64,000 nt of DNA, from NCBI RefSeq assembly GCF_027925025.1, contig NZ_AP027058.1:682001-746000 (forward strand), in the 5' to 3' direction. Shown here piece by piece: positions 9,644 through 19,871 of the stretch. This DNA is from Limnohabitans sp. MORI2. Lineage in GTDB: Bacteria > Pseudomonadota > Gammaproteobacteria > Burkholderiales > Burkholderiaceae_C. The position numbers and the translations under genes are program-made. Position 1 is the first letter of the stretch. Each line of letters begins with the position of its first letter. The notes below the pieces were generated by a model. The model made no database searches, was not told the DNA's origin, and saw only the letters and a list, made by a program, of their open reading frames with translations.

Positions 9644-10630
9644 ATGAGCAAGAAGCCTGTTCGCGTGGCCGTCACTGGTGCCGCTGGTCAAATTGGTTAC
9701 GCCCTGTTGTTCCGTATCGCCTCTGGCGAAATGTTGGGCAAAGATCAACCTGTGATCTTGCAATTGTTGGAAATCCCTGACGAGAAAGCACAAAAAGCGC
9801 TCAAGGGCGTGATGATGGAACTCGAAGACTGCGCGTTCCCATTGTTGGTGGGTATGGAAGCTCACGCTGACCCCATGACTGCATTCAAAGATACTGACTA
9901 CGCTTTGTTGGTCGGTTCACGTCCACGCGGCCCTGGCATGGAGCGCGCTGAATTGCTCGCCATCAACGGCGCCATCTTCACGGCTCAAGGCAAGGCTTTG
10001 AACGCTGTGGCTTCACGCGACGTGAAAGTTTTGGTGGTCGGCAACCCAGCCAACACCAACGCCTACATCGCCATGAAAGCTGCACCTGACCTCAAGCCAG
10101 GCAACTTCACCGCCATGCTGCGTTTGGACCACAACCGCGCTTTGTCGCAAATCGCTGCCAAGACTGGCAAAGCCGTGGCCGACATCGAGAAATTGTGCGT
10201 GTGGGGCAACCACTCGCCCACCATGTACGCTGACTACCGCTTCGCCACCATCAAGGGCGAGTCTGTCAAGGCCATGATCAACGACCAAGAGTGGAACGCC
10301 AACGTGTTCTTGCCAACCGTGGGCAAGCGCGGCGCTGCCATCATTGACGCACGTGGTTTGTCTTCTGCCGCTTCTGCTGCCAACGCTGCCATCGACCACA
10401 TGCGCGATTGGGCTTTGGGCACCAACGGCAAGTGGGTGACCATGGGTATCCCATCACAAGGCTGGTACGGCATTCCTAAAGACGTCATGTTCGGTTTCCC
10501 CGTGACCTGCGAAAACGGCCAATACAAAGTGGTCGAAGGTTTGGAAATCGACGCATTCAGCCAAGGCTGCATCGACAAGACTCTGAAAGAGTTGACCGAC
10601 GAGCAAGCTGGCGTTGCCCACTTGATCTAA
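9644..10630 (+). CDS. mdh: Malate dehydrogenase
   Basis: A 328-residue NAD-dependent malate dehydrogenase of the long, cytosolic-like group found in betaproteobacteria. It interconverts malate and oxaloacetate. The nucleotide-binding [19 protein letters not shown] opens the protein. The substrate arginine loop is [15 protein letters not shown], followed by [12 protein letters not shown]. The catalytic His is in [11 protein letters not shown] near residue 190, with RLDHNRA before it. A GGAG Shine-Dalgarno precedes ATG 9644. It begins a plus-strand run with a CoA-ester lyase and acnB. Confidence 0.98.
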   Translation: MSKKPVRVAVTGAAGQIGYALLFRIASGEMLGKDQPVILQLLEIPDEKAQKALKGVMMELEDCAFPLLVGMEAHADPMTAFKDTDYALLVGSRPRGPGMERAELLAINGAIFTAQGKALNAVASRDVKVLVVGNPANTNAYIAMKAAPDLKPGNFTAMLRLDHNRALSQIAAKTGKAVADIEKLCVWGNHSPTMYADYRFATIKGESVKAMINDQEWNANVFLPTVGKRGAAIIDARGLSSAASAANAAIDHMRDWALGTNGKWVTMGIPSQGWYGIPKDVMFGFPVTCENGQYKVVEGLEIDAFSQGCIDKTLKELTDEQAGVAHLI

Positions 10631-10649
10631 TTCTCAACAGAGAACTAGA

Positions 10650-11630
10650 GTGAGCCATCCGCGCGACGTTCTGCTGGGGGCACAGGCTTCGGGGGTATCC
10701 ATCCCCGTCTGTGACCACTACAGCGGTGTCGAAGCGCGGATGCGCAAAAGCTTGCAGCTGCAAGCAGAGATGACGCAAGAGTTTGGTACCTGCGTCTTTG
10801 ATGTGACCCTTGATTGTGAAGACGGTGCCCCCGTGGGCGGCGAGGCAGAACATGCCGCGCTGGTCACCGAGTTGGCATTGAGTGCCGCACCCGAAGCCCG
10901 CGTGGCTGTGCGTGTGCACCCCGTGGATCACCCCAGTTTTCAAGCAGACATGGCCACCATTGCGGGCCAAGCTGCGAACCGCTTGACGCACATCATGGTG
11001 CCCAAGGTCGAGTCAGTGGCCGATGTGCAACTGGCCGAGCAAGCCTTGATTCAAGCCGGTGCCAAAGATTTGGCATTGCACGTATTGATTGAGTCGCCCG
11101 CTGCAGTGCACCGCGCGTTTGACATTGCGGCTCACCCTCGCGTGCAGTCGCTCAGTTTTGGTTTGATGGACTTTGTGTCAGCCCATGGCGGTGCAATTCC
11201 TGCGCACGGCATGAGTGGTCAAGGTCAGTTCACCCATCCCTTGGTGGTGCGTGCCAAGCTTGACATTGCGAGCGCCTGCCATGCCCATGGCAAAGTACCG
11301 TCGCATTGCGTGGTGACCGAGTTCAATGACACCGTGGCCATGCGTGCCGCAGCCCAGCGTGCCGCCCACGAGTTTGGCTACACACGCATGTGGAGCATCC
11401 ACCCTGCGCAAATTCGCCCCATCCTCGAGGCGATGGCTCCTGATGCGGCGGCCATTGAAGTAGCCAGCGAGATTGTGCTGGCGGCGCGTGCCGCCCAGTG
11501 GGCGCCCATCAGTCACAAAGGTCAGTTGCATGACCGAGCCAGCTACCGCTTCTTTTGGCAAGTGTTGGAACGTGCGCACAGCACGGGCTGTAGCTTGCCA
11601 GCGGAAGTCCAGTTATTCTTCAAGGATTGA
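10650..11630 (+). CDS. HpcH/HpaI aldolase-family CoA ester lyase (CitE-like)
   Basis: A 326-residue TIM-barrel protein of the CitE/HpcH family, whose members cleave or form citramalyl-, malyl- or related CoA thioesters. Family marks are FDVTLDCEDGAPVG (Mg-binding Glu/Asp), VRVHPVDH, MVPKVESVADVQ, LIESPAAVHRAFDIA and FGLMDFVSAHGG. The GTG start at 10650 has no strong Shine-Dalgarno but the alignment of SHPRDVLLGAQASGV supports it. It sits 19 bases after mdh and upstream of acnB, so a role beside the TCA cycle is likely. The exact substrate is unknown; it is unlikely to be a citrate lyase subunit because no citD/citF lies nearby. Confidence 0.9.
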   Translation: MSHPRDVLLGAQASGVSIPVCDHYSGVEARMRKSLQLQAEMTQEFGTCVFDVTLDCEDGAPVGGEAEHAALVTELALSAAPEARVAVRVHPVDHPSFQADMATIAGQAANRLTHIMVPKVESVADVQLAEQALIQAGAKDLALHVLIESPAAVHRAFDIAAHPRVQSLSFGLMDFVSAHGGAIPAHGMSGQGQFTHPLVVRAKLDIASACHAHGKVPSHCVVTEFNDTVAMRAAAQRAAHEFGYTRMWSIHPAQIRPILEAMAPDAAAIEVASEIVLAARAAQWAPISHKGQLHDRASYRFFWQVLERAHSTGCSLPAEVQLFFKD

Positions 11631-11642
11631 CCGGAGATGAGC

Positions 11643-12212
11643 ATGCGCAAAATGATAGTGATGTGGATGTTGACCTTGTCGACTGCAGCTTGGGCCGCTG
11701 AGCCTGTCAAAGCTCAATCGGGCAAGCCTGTGGCTGCCAAGCCAGCTGTCGCCAAGCACAAGCCTGCGGCTCCCAAATACTATTACGTCAGAGCCACACC
11801 CATGGTGGCTGCGCCTGTTGCCGCAGCGGCAGTGGTCAACGCGGCAAACCCAGTGCAGACTGCGGAGCCAGCGGTGGGCGAGGTGCATACCGGACGCATT
11901 GTGTGCGAGCTAGGCAACTCAGTCACTGTCACGCCAGATCCGCAGCAAGCTCAAACTTTCATCGTGCAGATGAAAAAGAACACATACCGCATGAGCCCTG
12001 TGGCAACCACCACGGGCGCTGTGCGTTTAGAGGATGCCCAAGCCGGCGCGATGTGGCTGCAGCTGCCGCACAAATCCATGCTGATGAACAGCAAACTCGG
12101 TCAGCGCATGGCCGATGAATGCCAAAGCGAACACCAAACGGCTGTCGCTCACCGCATGAAACTAGATCCACCGCCGAGCTTGCTCGACGCACCTGCGTTG
12201 GCTAAGAAATAA
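11643..12212 (+). CDS. Secreted protein with possible MliC-like (lysozyme inhibitor) domain
   Basis: About 189 residues. ATG 11643 is preferred to 11637 because GGAG at 11633-11636 is then at normal spacing. A signal peptide (MWMLTLSTAAWA, cleavage after AWA) is followed by a long Ala/Pro/Lys linker. The C-terminal domain begins GRIVCELGNSVTVTP and has NTYRMSPVATTTGAVR and ends near MADECQSEH. Two cysteines (about 88 and 160), and the order of a Tyr-rich strand and a GA-x-R strand, recall MliC/PliC C-type lysozyme inhibitors. The resemblance is by eye and weak, so periplasmic location is firmer than function. It lies between the CoA lyase and acnB. Confidence 0.6.
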   Translation: MRKMIVMWMLTLSTAAWAAEPVKAQSGKPVAAKPAVAKHKPAAPKYYYVRATPMVAAPVAAAAVVNAANPVQTAEPAVGEVHTGRIVCELGNSVTVTPDPQQAQTFIVQMKKNTYRMSPVATTTGAVRLEDAQAGAMWLQLPHKSMLMNSKLGQRMADECQSEHQTAVAHRMKLDPPPSLLDAPALAKK

Positions 12213-12249
12213 ACCCGCGATTTTTTGATTTGATAGACAGGAGAAAACC

Positions 12250-14841
12250 ATGTTGAAAGCCTACCGTGAACACGTAGCCGAGCGCGCAGCGCTGGGCATC
12301 CCCCCACTGGCCTTGGATGCCAAGCAAGTGGCTGACTTGATCGAGTTGATCAAGAACCCACCCAAAGGGGAAGAAGAGTTCTTGATGGACTTGTTGACCC
12401 ACCGCGTGCCACCCGGCGTGGACGATGCGGCCAAAGTCAAAGCCTCTTTCTTGGCCGCTGTGGCTCACGGCGATGTCAAAGTGGCCTTGATCTCCAAAGC
12501 CAAAGCGACTGAGTTGTTGGGCACCATGGTCGGTGGCTACAACGTCAAGCCTTTGATCGACTTGCTCGACGACGCCGAAGTGGCTGCTGTGGCCGCCGAA
12601 GGTCTGAAGAAAACTTTGTTGATGTTCGACGCCTTCCATGACGTGACCGACAAAGCCAAAGCGGGCAACGCCAAAGCCAAAGAAGTGATTCAAAGCTGGG
12701 CCGACGCCGAGTGGTTCACCAGCCGTCCCGAAGTGCCCAAGAGCATCACCGTGACCGTGTTCAAAGTGCCAGGCGAAACCAACACCGACGACTTGTCGCC
12801 AGCACCCGACGCGACCACACGTCCTGACATCCCCATGCACTACTTGGCGATGTTGAAAAACACCCGCCCAGACGCAGCGTTCAAGCCCGAAAAAGACGGC
12901 GTGCGCGGCCCCATGCAGTTCATCGACGACCTGAAGAAAAAAGGCCATTTGGTGGCCTACGTCGGCGACGTGGTGGGTACAGGTTCCAGCCGTAAATCGG
13001 CCACCAACAGCGTGATCTGGGCTACTGGCCAAGACATCCCCTTCGTGCCCAACAAGCGTTTTGGTGGCGTGACTTTGGGCGGCAAGATTGCCCCCATCTT
13101 CTTCAACACCCAAGAGGACTCTGGCTCTTTGCCCATCGAAGTGGACGTGTCCAAACTCGAAATGGGTGACGTGATCGAAGTTTTGCCCTACGACGGCAAA
13201 GTCACCAAAGGTGGCGCCACTGTGGCCGAGTTCTCGCTCAAGAGTGATGTGTTGTTGGACGAAGTCCGCGCTGGCGGCCGTATCAACCTCATCATCGGTC
13301 GTTCATTGACTGGTAAGGCCCGTGAATTCTTGGGCTTGCCTGCTTCCACCTTGTTCCGCTTGCCCCAAGCGCCTGTGGACAGCGGCAAAGGTTTCACCTT
13401 GGCTCAAAAAATGGTCGGTCGCGCATGCGGTTTGCCAGAAGGCAAGGGCGTTCGCCCCGGCACTTACTGCGAACCCAAGATGACCACCGTGGGTTCACAA
13501 GACACCACTGGCCCCATGACCCGCGACGAGTTGAAAGACTTGGCTTGCTTGGGCTTCAGCGCTGACTTGGTGATGCAATCGTTCTGCCACACCGCGGCTT
13601 ATCCCAAGCCCGTGGACGTGAAGATGCACCGCGAACTGCCTAGCTTCATCAGCAACCGTGGCGGCGTGGCCCTGCGTCCTGGTGACGGCGTGATTCACTC
13701 TTGGTTGAACCGTTTGCTGTTGCCTGACACCGTCGGTACAGGCGGCGACAGCCACACACGGTTCCCCATCGGTATCAGCTTCCCCGCGGGTTCTGGTTTG
13801 GTGGCCTTCGGTGCAGCTACTGGCGTGATGCCTTTGGACATGCCTGAGTCTGTGTTGGTGCGTTTCAAAGGCAAGATGCAAGCGGGCATCACCTTGCGCG
13901 ACTTGGTGCACGCGATTCCTTTGTACGCCATCAAAGCCGGTTTGTTGACCGTTGAGAAAAAGGGCAAGAAAAACGTGTTCTCTGGCCGCGTGCTCGAGAT
14001 CGAAGGCTTGCCAGATCTCAAAGTGGAACAAGCGTTTGAATTGTCTGACGCCGCTGCCGAACGTTCTGCTGCAGCTTGCGCGATTCAGTTGAACCCTGAA
14101 CCTATCGCCGAGTACCTGCGTTCGAACATCGTGTTGATGAAAAACATGATTGCCAACGGCTACCAAGATGCACGCACTTTGGAGCGCCGCATCAAGTCTG
14201 TCGAAGCTTGGTTGGCTAACCCCCAATTGCTCAAGGCCGACAAAGACGCCGAGTACGCTGCCGTCATCGAAATCGATTTGGCCGACATCAAAGAGCCGAT
14301 CGTGTGCTGCCCCAACGACCCCGATGACGCCAAGTTCATGTCTGAAGTGTCTGGCACCAAGATCGATGAAACTTTCATCGGTTCTTGCATGACCAACATC
14401 GGCCACTTCCGTGCTGCAGGCAAGTTGCTCGAAGGCAAGAAGGACATCCCTGTTCGCATGTGGATCGCACCTCCTACCAAGATGGATGCTGCCGAGTTGA
14501 CCAAAGAAGGCTACTACGCCACTTTGGGCGGCGCTGGCGCCCGCATGGAAATGCCTGGCTGCTCGTTGTGCATGGGTAACCAAGCGCAGATCAAAGAAGG
14601 CGCTACTGCCATCTCGACTTCCACACGTAACTTCCCCAACCGCTTGGGCAAGAACACCAACGTGTTCTTGGGCTCTGCCGAACTCGTGGCTGTATGCTCC
14701 AAGTTGGGCCGCATCCCCACCGTGGAAGAGTACATGGGCGAAATCGGCGTGGTCACCAAAGACGCTGACAAGATCTACAAGTACATGAACTTCGACCAAA
14801 TCGAAGAGTACGCAGAGACTGCGAAAACTGTGAAGGCCTAA
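12250..14841 (+). CDS. acnB: Aconitate hydratase B
   Basis: An 863-residue AcnB (E. coli AcnB is 865), which isomerises citrate to isocitrate and can also hydrate 2-methyl-cis-aconitate. The N-terminal HEAT-like helical domain ([20 protein letters not shown]) and swivelling domain come first, as is specific for AcnB. The [4Fe-4S] ligand cysteines are in [15 protein letters not shown] and [26 protein letters not shown] and [13 protein letters not shown] carry active-site residues. AGGAG precedes ATG 12250 and a double terminator follows. The final aconitase gene of the plus-strand mdh run may share its transcript. Confidence 0.98.
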   Translation: MLKAYREHVAERAALGIPPLALDAKQVADLIELIKNPPKGEEEFLMDLLTHRVPPGVDDAAKVKASFLAAVAHGDVKVALISKAKATELLGTMVGGYNVKPLIDLLDDAEVAAVAAEGLKKTLLMFDAFHDVTDKAKAGNAKAKEVIQSWADAEWFTSRPEVPKSITVTVFKVPGETNTDDLSPAPDATTRPDIPMHYLAMLKNTRPDAAFKPEKDGVRGPMQFIDDLKKKGHLVAYVGDVVGTGSSRKSATNSVIWATGQDIPFVPNKRFGGVTLGGKIAPIFFNTQEDSGSLPIEVDVSKLEMGDVIEVLPYDGKVTKGGATVAEFSLKSDVLLDEVRAGGRINLIIGRSLTGKAREFLGLPASTLFRLPQAPVDSGKGFTLAQKMVGRACGLPEGKGVRPGTYCEPKMTTVGSQDTTGPMTRDELKDLACLGFSADLVMQSFCHTAAYPKPVDVKMHRELPSFISNRGGVALRPGDGVIHSWLNRLLLPDTVGTGGDSHTRFPIGISFPAGSGLVAFGAATGVMPLDMPESVLVRFKGKMQAGITLRDLVHAIPLYAIKAGLLTVEKKGKKNVFSGRVLEIEGLPDLKVEQAFELSDAAAERSAAACAIQLNPEPIAEYLRSNIVLMKNMIANGYQDARTLERRIKSVEAWLANPQLLKADKDAEYAAVIEIDLADIKEPIVCCPNDPDDAKFMSEVSGTKIDETFIGSCMTNIGHFRAAGKLLEGKKDIPVRMWIAPPTKMDAAELTKEGYYATLGGAGARMEMPGCSLCMGNQAQIKEGATAISTSTRNFPNRLGKNTNVFLGSAELVAVCSKLGRIPTVEEYMGEIGVVTKDADKIYKYMNFDQIEEYAETAKTVKA

Positions 14842-14857
14842 ACCTTCTCAGCCAATC

Positions 14858-14924
14858 CCTCAGCACCTCGGTGCTGAGGCGATAAAAAACCCGCAAAGCG
14901 TGAGCCTTGCGGGTTTTTTATTTT
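14858..14924 (+). terminator. Tandem hairpins terminating acnB (and trhP from the other side)
   Basis: A first palindrome, CCTCAGCAC/GTGCTGAGG (14858-14879), lacks a T-run. A second, AAAACCCGCAA/TTGCGGGTTTT (14886-14918), has T-runs on both strands and sits between the convergent acnB and trhP. Confidence 0.85.
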
Positions 14925-14939
14925 GTGTGCTGATGTCGC

Positions 14940-16307
14940 TTAGAACATCCGAGCCAACAAACCGCCCTCGGCGGGGCCGTCCACAGGAATCCACACATGC
15001 GTGGGGCTGCCTGCGGCCACATCAATGGCTTTGCCATCTTTGTCTTTCATTTGCTCCAGCTTGACGATGCGGTTGCCGCTGGGGTGAATGATTTCAATGC
15101 GGTCGCCAACTGAGAATTTGTTTTTCGTTTCAATCTCAGCCCAGCCATCGTTCACGCCACGCACTTCGCCCACAAACTGGCTGCGGTGCGCGATGGAGTG
15201 GCCGGTTTCATAGTTTTGGTAGTCGTTGGCGGGACGGCGATCCATCAGGCCAGCGGTGTAGCCACGGTTGGCCAAGCCTTCGAGTTCGGTGATGAGCTCG
15301 GGGTTGAACGGGCGGCCTGCCACGGCATCGTCAATCGCGCGGCGGTAGACCTGTGCGGTACGTGCCACGTAGTACAAGCTCTTGGTGCGGCCTTCGATCT
15401 TGAGTGAGTCCACGCCAATTTGCGTGAGGCGCTCTACATACTCCACCGCGCGCAAGTCCTTGCTGTTCATGATGTAGGTGCCGTGCTCGTCTTCCATGAT
15501 AGGCATGAGCTGGCCGGGGCGGCCTTTTTCTTCGAGCAAGTAAATGTTGTCGGCAGCGGGGTGACGCTCGCCGTTGCCGCAGGACGAGAAGCTGGCCTCG
15601 GCTTCCTGTTGCGACTTGGCAAAGTCAAAATCGCCGTCCATGGGGATGGCCATGGCTTCGCCCGTGTTGGGGTCAGTAGCGCTGGGTTGGGTGCCGTAGC
15701 TCCAGCGGCAAGCGTTGGTGCAGGTGCCTTGGTTGGGGTCGCGGCGGTTGAAGTAGCCCGACAGCAAACAACGGCCTGAGTAGGCAATGCACAGCGCGCC
15801 GTGCACAAACACTTCGAGCTCCATATCGGGGCACTCTTGGCGAATTTTTTCAATCTCGTCAAAGCTGAGTTCGCGACTCAAGATGATGCGGCGCACGCCC
15901 ACCTTTTGCCAGAACTTCACCGTCGCCCAGTTGGTCGTGTTCGCCTGAACGGAGAGGTGAATGTCAACTTCAGGCCACTTCTCGCGAACCATGGTGATGA
16001 GCCCAGGGTCTGCCATGATGAGCGCATCGGGCTTCATGGCGATGATGGGTTCGATGTCGCGCAGGTAGGTGCGCACTTTGTCGTTGTGCGGAATCAGGTT
16101 GCTGGTGACAAAGAACTTTTTGCCACGCGCATGGGCTTCGGCAATGCCGATGCCAATTTGTTCAAGGCGGAATTCGTTGTTGCGCGCACGCAGGCTGTAG
16201 CGGGGTTGGCCTGCGTAGATGGCGTCCGCGCCGAAGTCATAAGCGGCGCGCATTTTGTCGAGCGAACCTGCGGGTAGCAGGAGCTCGGGAGCTTTGAGTG
16301 TGGTCAT
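14940..16307 (-). CDS. trhP: U32 peptidase-family tRNA hydroxylation protein P
   Basis: A 455-residue homologue of E. coli TrhP (YegQ, 453 residues), needed for prephenate-dependent 5-hydroxyuridine formation at wobble U34 of tRNA. The U32 signature is complete: EVFVHGALCIAYSGRC followed by LLSGYFNRRDPNQGTC and TNACRW. These cysteines probably bind an Fe-S cluster. The N-terminal ELLLPAGSLDKMRAAYDFGADAIYAG marks the TIM-barrel start, and the C-terminal domain ends in a beta-rich GDRIEIIHPSGN region. It stands alone, convergent with acnB. Confidence 0.93.
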   Translation of the reverse strand: MTTLKAPELLLPAGSLDKMRAAYDFGADAIYAGQPRYSLRARNNEFRLEQIGIGIAEAHARGKKFFVTSNLIPHNDKVRTYLRDIEPIIAMKPDALIMADPGLITMVREKWPEVDIHLSVQANTTNWATVKFWQKVGVRRIILSRELSFDEIEKIRQECPDMELEVFVHGALCIAYSGRCLLSGYFNRRDPNQGTCTNACRWSYGTQPSATDPNTGEAMAIPMDGDFDFAKSQQEAEASFSSCGNGERHPAADNIYLLEEKGRPGQLMPIMEDEHGTYIMNSKDLRAVEYVERLTQIGVDSLKIEGRTKSLYYVARTAQVYRRAIDDAVAGRPFNPELITELEGLANRGYTAGLMDRRPANDYQNYETGHSIAHRSQFVGEVRGVNDGWAEIETKNKFSVGDRIEIIHPSGNRIVKLEQMKDKDGKAIDVAAGSPTHVWIPVDGPAEGGLLARMF

Positions 16308-16339
16308 AAGAGTGTGCTGCTTACAGGGCAGCTAGAAAA

Positions 16340-17317
16340 TCATTCAGGGTCGATTTTCGCATCTCGCACAACTTTTGCCCAACGTGGGGCTTCTGCCTTG
16401 ATGAGGGCTGCAAATTGCTCAGGCGTGCCGCCACCCACTTCATTGCCTTGGCTCAAGATTTTTTCTTTCACCTCGGCGGTTTGCAGGGCTTGGTTGCACA
16501 CCGCATTGAGCTGCTTGACCAATTCTGTTGCCATGCCTTTGGGGCCAATCAAGCCTTGCCAGTTGAGGACTTCGACCTCAGGAAAGCCCTGTTCTGCCAT
16601 TGTTGGGATGTTGGGCAACAAGGGCGAGCGCTTTTTTGTGGTGATGGCCAGCGCGCGCATGCGGCCGCCTTGGATGGCAGGCATGGCGGCGTACATCTGT
16701 TCAAACATCATGTGCACTTGCCCCCCCATCAAGTCGGTGGCTGCTGCTGAGCCGCTTTTGTAAGGGGCATGAATCATGTCAATGCCAGCTGAGTGCTCAA
16801 ACAAGGCACCGCTCAAATGGTGTGAGCCACCAATGCCGCCCGAGCCATAGCTGAGTTTGCCGGGGGAAGCTTTGGCAGCGGCCACGAGGTCTTTGACTGT
16901 TTTGTAAGGCGAGTCGTTGCGCACCATCAAGATGAGTGGGCCACGCTCAATCAAGCAAATGGGAACGAGGTCGTTGAGCGGATCGAAATTGAGCTTCTTG
17001 AAGAGAGCTTGGTTGACGGCCAAGGGGGCAAAGTTGCCCATACCCAAGGTGTAGCCGTCGGGTTTGCCGCGCGCGATGGCTTCAGTGCCGATGTTGCCGC
17101 CAGCGCCCGCTTTGTTGTCAATGATGATGGGCTGGCCCAGGAGGGTACCCATGGCTTTGGCCACTTGGCGTGAGCGGCTGTCAGCATTGCCACCTGCAGC
17201 GTAGGGGCAAATCCACATGATGGTTTTTGCAGGGTTGGGGTATTTGTCTTGGGCTTGTGCAAACAATGGCAGCAAGCTGGTGCTGGCAGCGGCTTGAATC
17301 AGGGCGCGTCGTTTCAT
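16340..17317 (-). CDS. Bug-family (TctC-like) tripartite tricarboxylate-type solute-binding protein
   Basis: About 325 residues from ATG 17317; the frame runs further upstream, but MKRRALIQAAASTSLLPLF is a clear signal peptide and GGAGACG precedes this ATG. Bug proteins are periplasmic binders of organic acids, abundant in Burkholderiales. Typical motifs are PAKTIMWICPYAAGGNAD, IIDNKAGAGGNIGTEAIA, YTLGMGNFAPLAVN and LSYGSGGIGGSHHLSG. No TctA/TctB membrane genes are nearby, as is common for orphan Bug proteins. It is divergent from a flavin monooxygenase, and a shared aromatic or carboxylic substrate is possible but unproven. Confidence 0.93.
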   Translation of the reverse strand: MKRRALIQAAASTSLLPLFAQAQDKYPNPAKTIMWICPYAAGGNADSRSRQVAKAMGTLLGQPIIIDNKAGAGGNIGTEAIARGKPDGYTLGMGNFAPLAVNQALFKKLNFDPLNDLVPICLIERGPLILMVRNDSPYKTVKDLVAAAKASPGKLSYGSGGIGGSHHLSGALFEHSAGIDMIHAPYKSGSAAATDLMGGQVHMMFEQMYAAMPAIQGGRMRALAITTKKRSPLLPNIPTMAEQGFPEVEVLNWQGLIGPKGMATELVKQLNAVCNQALQTAEVKEKILSQGNEVGGGTPEQFAALIKAEAPRWAKVVRDAKIDPE

Positions 17318-17403
17318 GGTGGGCGTCTCCGTTTTTGTATCAGGCAAATCATAGGCGTGCTGTTGTGTTTTTTCAGTGAGGCAGACATAGCACAATCACG
17401 TAT

Positions 17404-18624
17404 ATGAATCGAAATGTGTTGATTGCGGGTGGTGGCATTGCAGGCATGGCAGCAGGCTTTGCGCTGGCGCGTGCAGGCTGGCAAGCCACGGTGTTTGAAC
17501 GGGCGGCCGAGTTCTCTGAAGTAGGTGCAGGTGTGCAGCTCGGCCCCAATGTGATGCGCATTTTGCAAGCGTGGGGTCTACACGATGCGCTGGCGCAAGT
17601 GGCCGCATTCCCTTCAGGCTTGCATGCGCGCAGCATGAACACGGGTGAGGTTTTAGCAACCTTGCCTTTGAATGCTGCGAGCTCGGTCTATGGCGCACCG
17701 TATGTGACGATTCATCGTGCAGATTTGCATGGCTTGTTGTTGCAAGCCGCGGTGCGTGAAGGTGTGCAAGTGCAGAGCGATGCGGTGGTGCAACGCACCA
17801 GTCAAACGCCCGATGCTGTGACGCTTGAAGTCATGCAACATGGATCGACTCAACAACACCGTGCGGCCATGACGGTTGCCGCCGATGGCGTGTGGAGCCC
17901 TTTGCGTCAGCAATTGCTAGGTGATGGGTTACCCAAGTTCACAGGGCATATCGCTTATCGTGCACTGGTGGCGCAAGCTGATTTGCCAGCGCATTTGCGT
18001 AGCCAAGATGTGTCGGTCTGGATGGGCGAACAAGCCCATGTGGTTAGCTACCCTGTGCGTGGCGGCGAGTACCTCAATGTGGTGTGTTTGGCTGAAGGTC
18101 GTTTGTTGGACGACGAAGCGCACAACTTGCAGGCATTGCAAACATGGAATGCACATAAGTCAGAGGCACAAACGTTGGCCGAGCTGCACCATGCTTTGCG
18201 TGGTGCCTGCGCGTCGTTGACCGACTTGATGTCAGCTTGCAGCGATTGGCGCTTGTGGCCTTTGTGCGGCAGGCCCGCGATGCAAGGGGCACACCAACAT
18301 GTGCAAGGGCGTATCGCGTTGGTGGGTGATGCTGCACACCCCATGCTGCCGTACTTGGCGCAAGGTGCAGGCATGGCGATAGAAGATGCCGCTGAGTTGG
18401 CGCTGCAGTTGAACCAAGCCACTGCCGCTGATGTGCCGCAGCGCTTGCAACAGTTTGCGCAAGCCCGCTGGCAACGCAATGCGCGTGTGCAGGCGAGGGC
18501 GGTGCGCAATGGCCAAATTTTTCATGCCACAGGGCCGATGCGTGTGGGCCGGGACATGGGCTTGCGCCTGATGGGGTCAAAGCTGATGGATGTGCCGTGG
18601 CTGTACGGCTATCAACGTAGCTGA
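17404..18624 (+). CDS. FAD-dependent aromatic-ring monooxygenase (salicylate/6-hydroxynicotinate hydroxylase-like)
   Basis: A 406-residue group A flavin monooxygenase. The FAD-binding GGGIAGMAAGFALARAGW is at the N-terminus. The mid-chain VAADGVWSPLRQQL matches the DG motif for FAD and NAD(P)H, and IALVGDAAHPMLPYLAQGAG is the second FAD-binding GD motif. The fold and length match NahG/NicC-like hydroxylases and UbiH relatives. The substrate cannot be told. It is divergent from the Bug-family binding protein across an 86-base gap, a pairing common for aromatic-acid catabolism. Confidence 0.9.
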   Translation: MNRNVLIAGGGIAGMAAGFALARAGWQATVFERAAEFSEVGAGVQLGPNVMRILQAWGLHDALAQVAAFPSGLHARSMNTGEVLATLPLNAASSVYGAPYVTIHRADLHGLLLQAAVREGVQVQSDAVVQRTSQTPDAVTLEVMQHGSTQQHRAAMTVAADGVWSPLRQQLLGDGLPKFTGHIAYRALVAQADLPAHLRSQDVSVWMGEQAHVVSYPVRGGEYLNVVCLAEGRLLDDEAHNLQALQTWNAHKSEAQTLAELHHALRGACASLTDLMSACSDWRLWPLCGRPAMQGAHQHVQGRIALVGDAAHPMLPYLAQGAGMAIEDAAELALQLNQATAADVPQRLQQFAQARWQRNARVQARAVRNGQIFHATGPMRVGRDMGLRLMGSKLMDVPWLYGYQRS

Positions 18625-18630
18625 GGTAGG

Positions 18631-18936
18631 TTAGTCGAGCGCAGGCAAGCCGTGGCGCATGCGCGCACGTTGGCACGCATCGCTGCCTTCTTCAAACTCG
18701 CGGCAAGGGGAGGGGCGCCATTCGTAAATGCCGCATGTGGCTTTCTCGCCCACTTTGCCACTCAGCGCTGCGCAGCGGGGGGGCGAGTAGTCGGTGCCGC
18801 GCATGCGGCACATCGTGGCCGTGAGTTCTTGGCCCAAGCCTGTGGGCACAGAGCCACCATGCGTGTCCATTTCTTCCACGCTGAAGTCCACCCGAAAACT
18901 GGCGCAGCATGCGCCGCAGCTGGTGCAAGCCGACAT
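18631..18936 (-). CDS. YkgJ-family cysteine cluster protein
   Basis: About 101 residues with a CxxCxxCC cluster at the start (ACTSCGACCASFR), a second CRMRG, then RCAALSGKVGEKATCGIYEWRPSPCREF. This pattern defines the YkgJ/UPF0153 family of probable metal- or Fe-S-binding proteins with no settled function. The ATG at 18936 overlaps the argF stop as TGATG, so translation is likely coupled; a GTG one codon upstream is also possible. It is the last gene of the argD-argF-ykgJ-like unit and convergent with the monooxygenase. Confidence 0.87.
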   Translation of the reverse strand: MSACTSCGACCASFRVDFSVEEMDTHGGSVPTGLGQELTATMCRMRGTDYSPPRCAALSGKVGEKATCGIYEWRPSPCREFEEGSDACQRARMRHGLPALD

Positions 18937-19871
18937 CACTGGCGTCCGAGCAGCAGGTACTCCATGAGCGCTTTTTGCACGTGCATGCGGTTTTCGGCTT
19001 CATCCCACACCACGCTTTGCGGCCCGTCAATCACCTCGGCGGTGACTTCTTCGCCACGGTGCGCAGGCAAGCAGTGCATGAACAAGGCGTCGGGCTTGGC
19101 AGCAGCCATCATCTCGGTGTTGACGCACCACTTGGCAAACGCCGCTTTGCGGGCTTCGTTTTCGGCTTCAAAGCCCATGCTGGTCCAGACGTCGGTGGTC
19201 ACCAAGTCGGCACCTTTGCAGGCTTCGAGCGGATCGGCAAACACTTTGTAGCAAGCCGTGTTTTTGAGGCCCGCCACTTCGGGGTTGACTTCGTAGCCGC
19301 TGGGTGTGCTCACGTGCACTGTAAAGCCCAGCATGTCAGCGGCTTGAAGCCAAGTGTTGGCCATGTTGTTGCCGTCGCCCACCCAGGCCACCACTTTGCC
19401 TTTGAGGCATTCGAGCGGATGCACGGTCAAACCACGGTGCTCGATGAGGGTGAACAAGTCCGCCATGATTTGGCAGGGGTGGAATTCGTTGGTCAGGCCG
19501 TTGATCACGGGCACGCGCGAGTTGGCAGCGAAGCGCTCGATCTTGTCTTGGCCGTAGGTGCGAATCATCACCAAGTCGGTCATGCGGCTGATGACCTTGG
19601 CGCTGTCTTCAATCGGCTCAGAGCGACCCAGTTGGCTGTCGCCCGTGGTCAAGTGGACCACCGAGCCGCCCAACTGATACATACCGGCTTCAAAGCTCAC
19701 GCGGGTGCGGGTGGAGGCTTTTTCGAAAATCATGGCCAACGTGCGGTCAGCCAAGGTGTGGTGCTTTTCGTAGGCTTTGAATTTCTTTTTGATCAGCGCC
19801 GCACGCTGAAACACATAGGCGTACTCATCCACCGACAAGTCGGTGAACTGCAGGTAATGTTTGATCGTCAT
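18936..19871 (-). CDS. argF: Ornithine carbamoyltransferase
   Basis: A 311-residue enzyme that makes citrulline from ornithine and carbamoyl phosphate in arginine synthesis. The carbamoyl-phosphate motif KASTRTRVSFE is at residues 51-61, FHPCQIMADL near 130, and the ornithine loop MHCLPAHRGEEV near 268. All catalytic signatures look intact. The start overlaps the argD stop as ATGA, and its stop overlaps the next gene as TGATG, giving a tightly coupled three-gene unit. Confidence 0.98.
   Translation of the reverse strand: MTIKHYLQFTDLSVDEYAYVFQRAALIKKKFKAYEKHHTLADRTLAMIFEKASTRTRVSFEAGMYQLGGSVVHLTTGDSQLGRSEPIEDSAKVISRMTDLVMIRTYGQDKIERFAANSRVPVINGLTNEFHPCQIMADLFTLIEHRGLTVHPLECLKGKVVAWVGDGNNMANTWLQAADMLGFTVHVSTPSGYEVNPEVAGLKNTACYKVFADPLEACKGADLVTTDVWTSMGFEAENEARKAAFAKWCVNTEMMAAAKPDALFMHCLPAHRGEEVTAEVIDGPQSVVWDEAENRMHVQKALMEYLLLGRQ

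Noticed and set aside
12202..14799. Long minus-strand open frames opposite acnB (303 and 434 codons)
   Set aside because: They mirror a GC-rich conserved gene and are His/Gln/Val-rich antisense translations.
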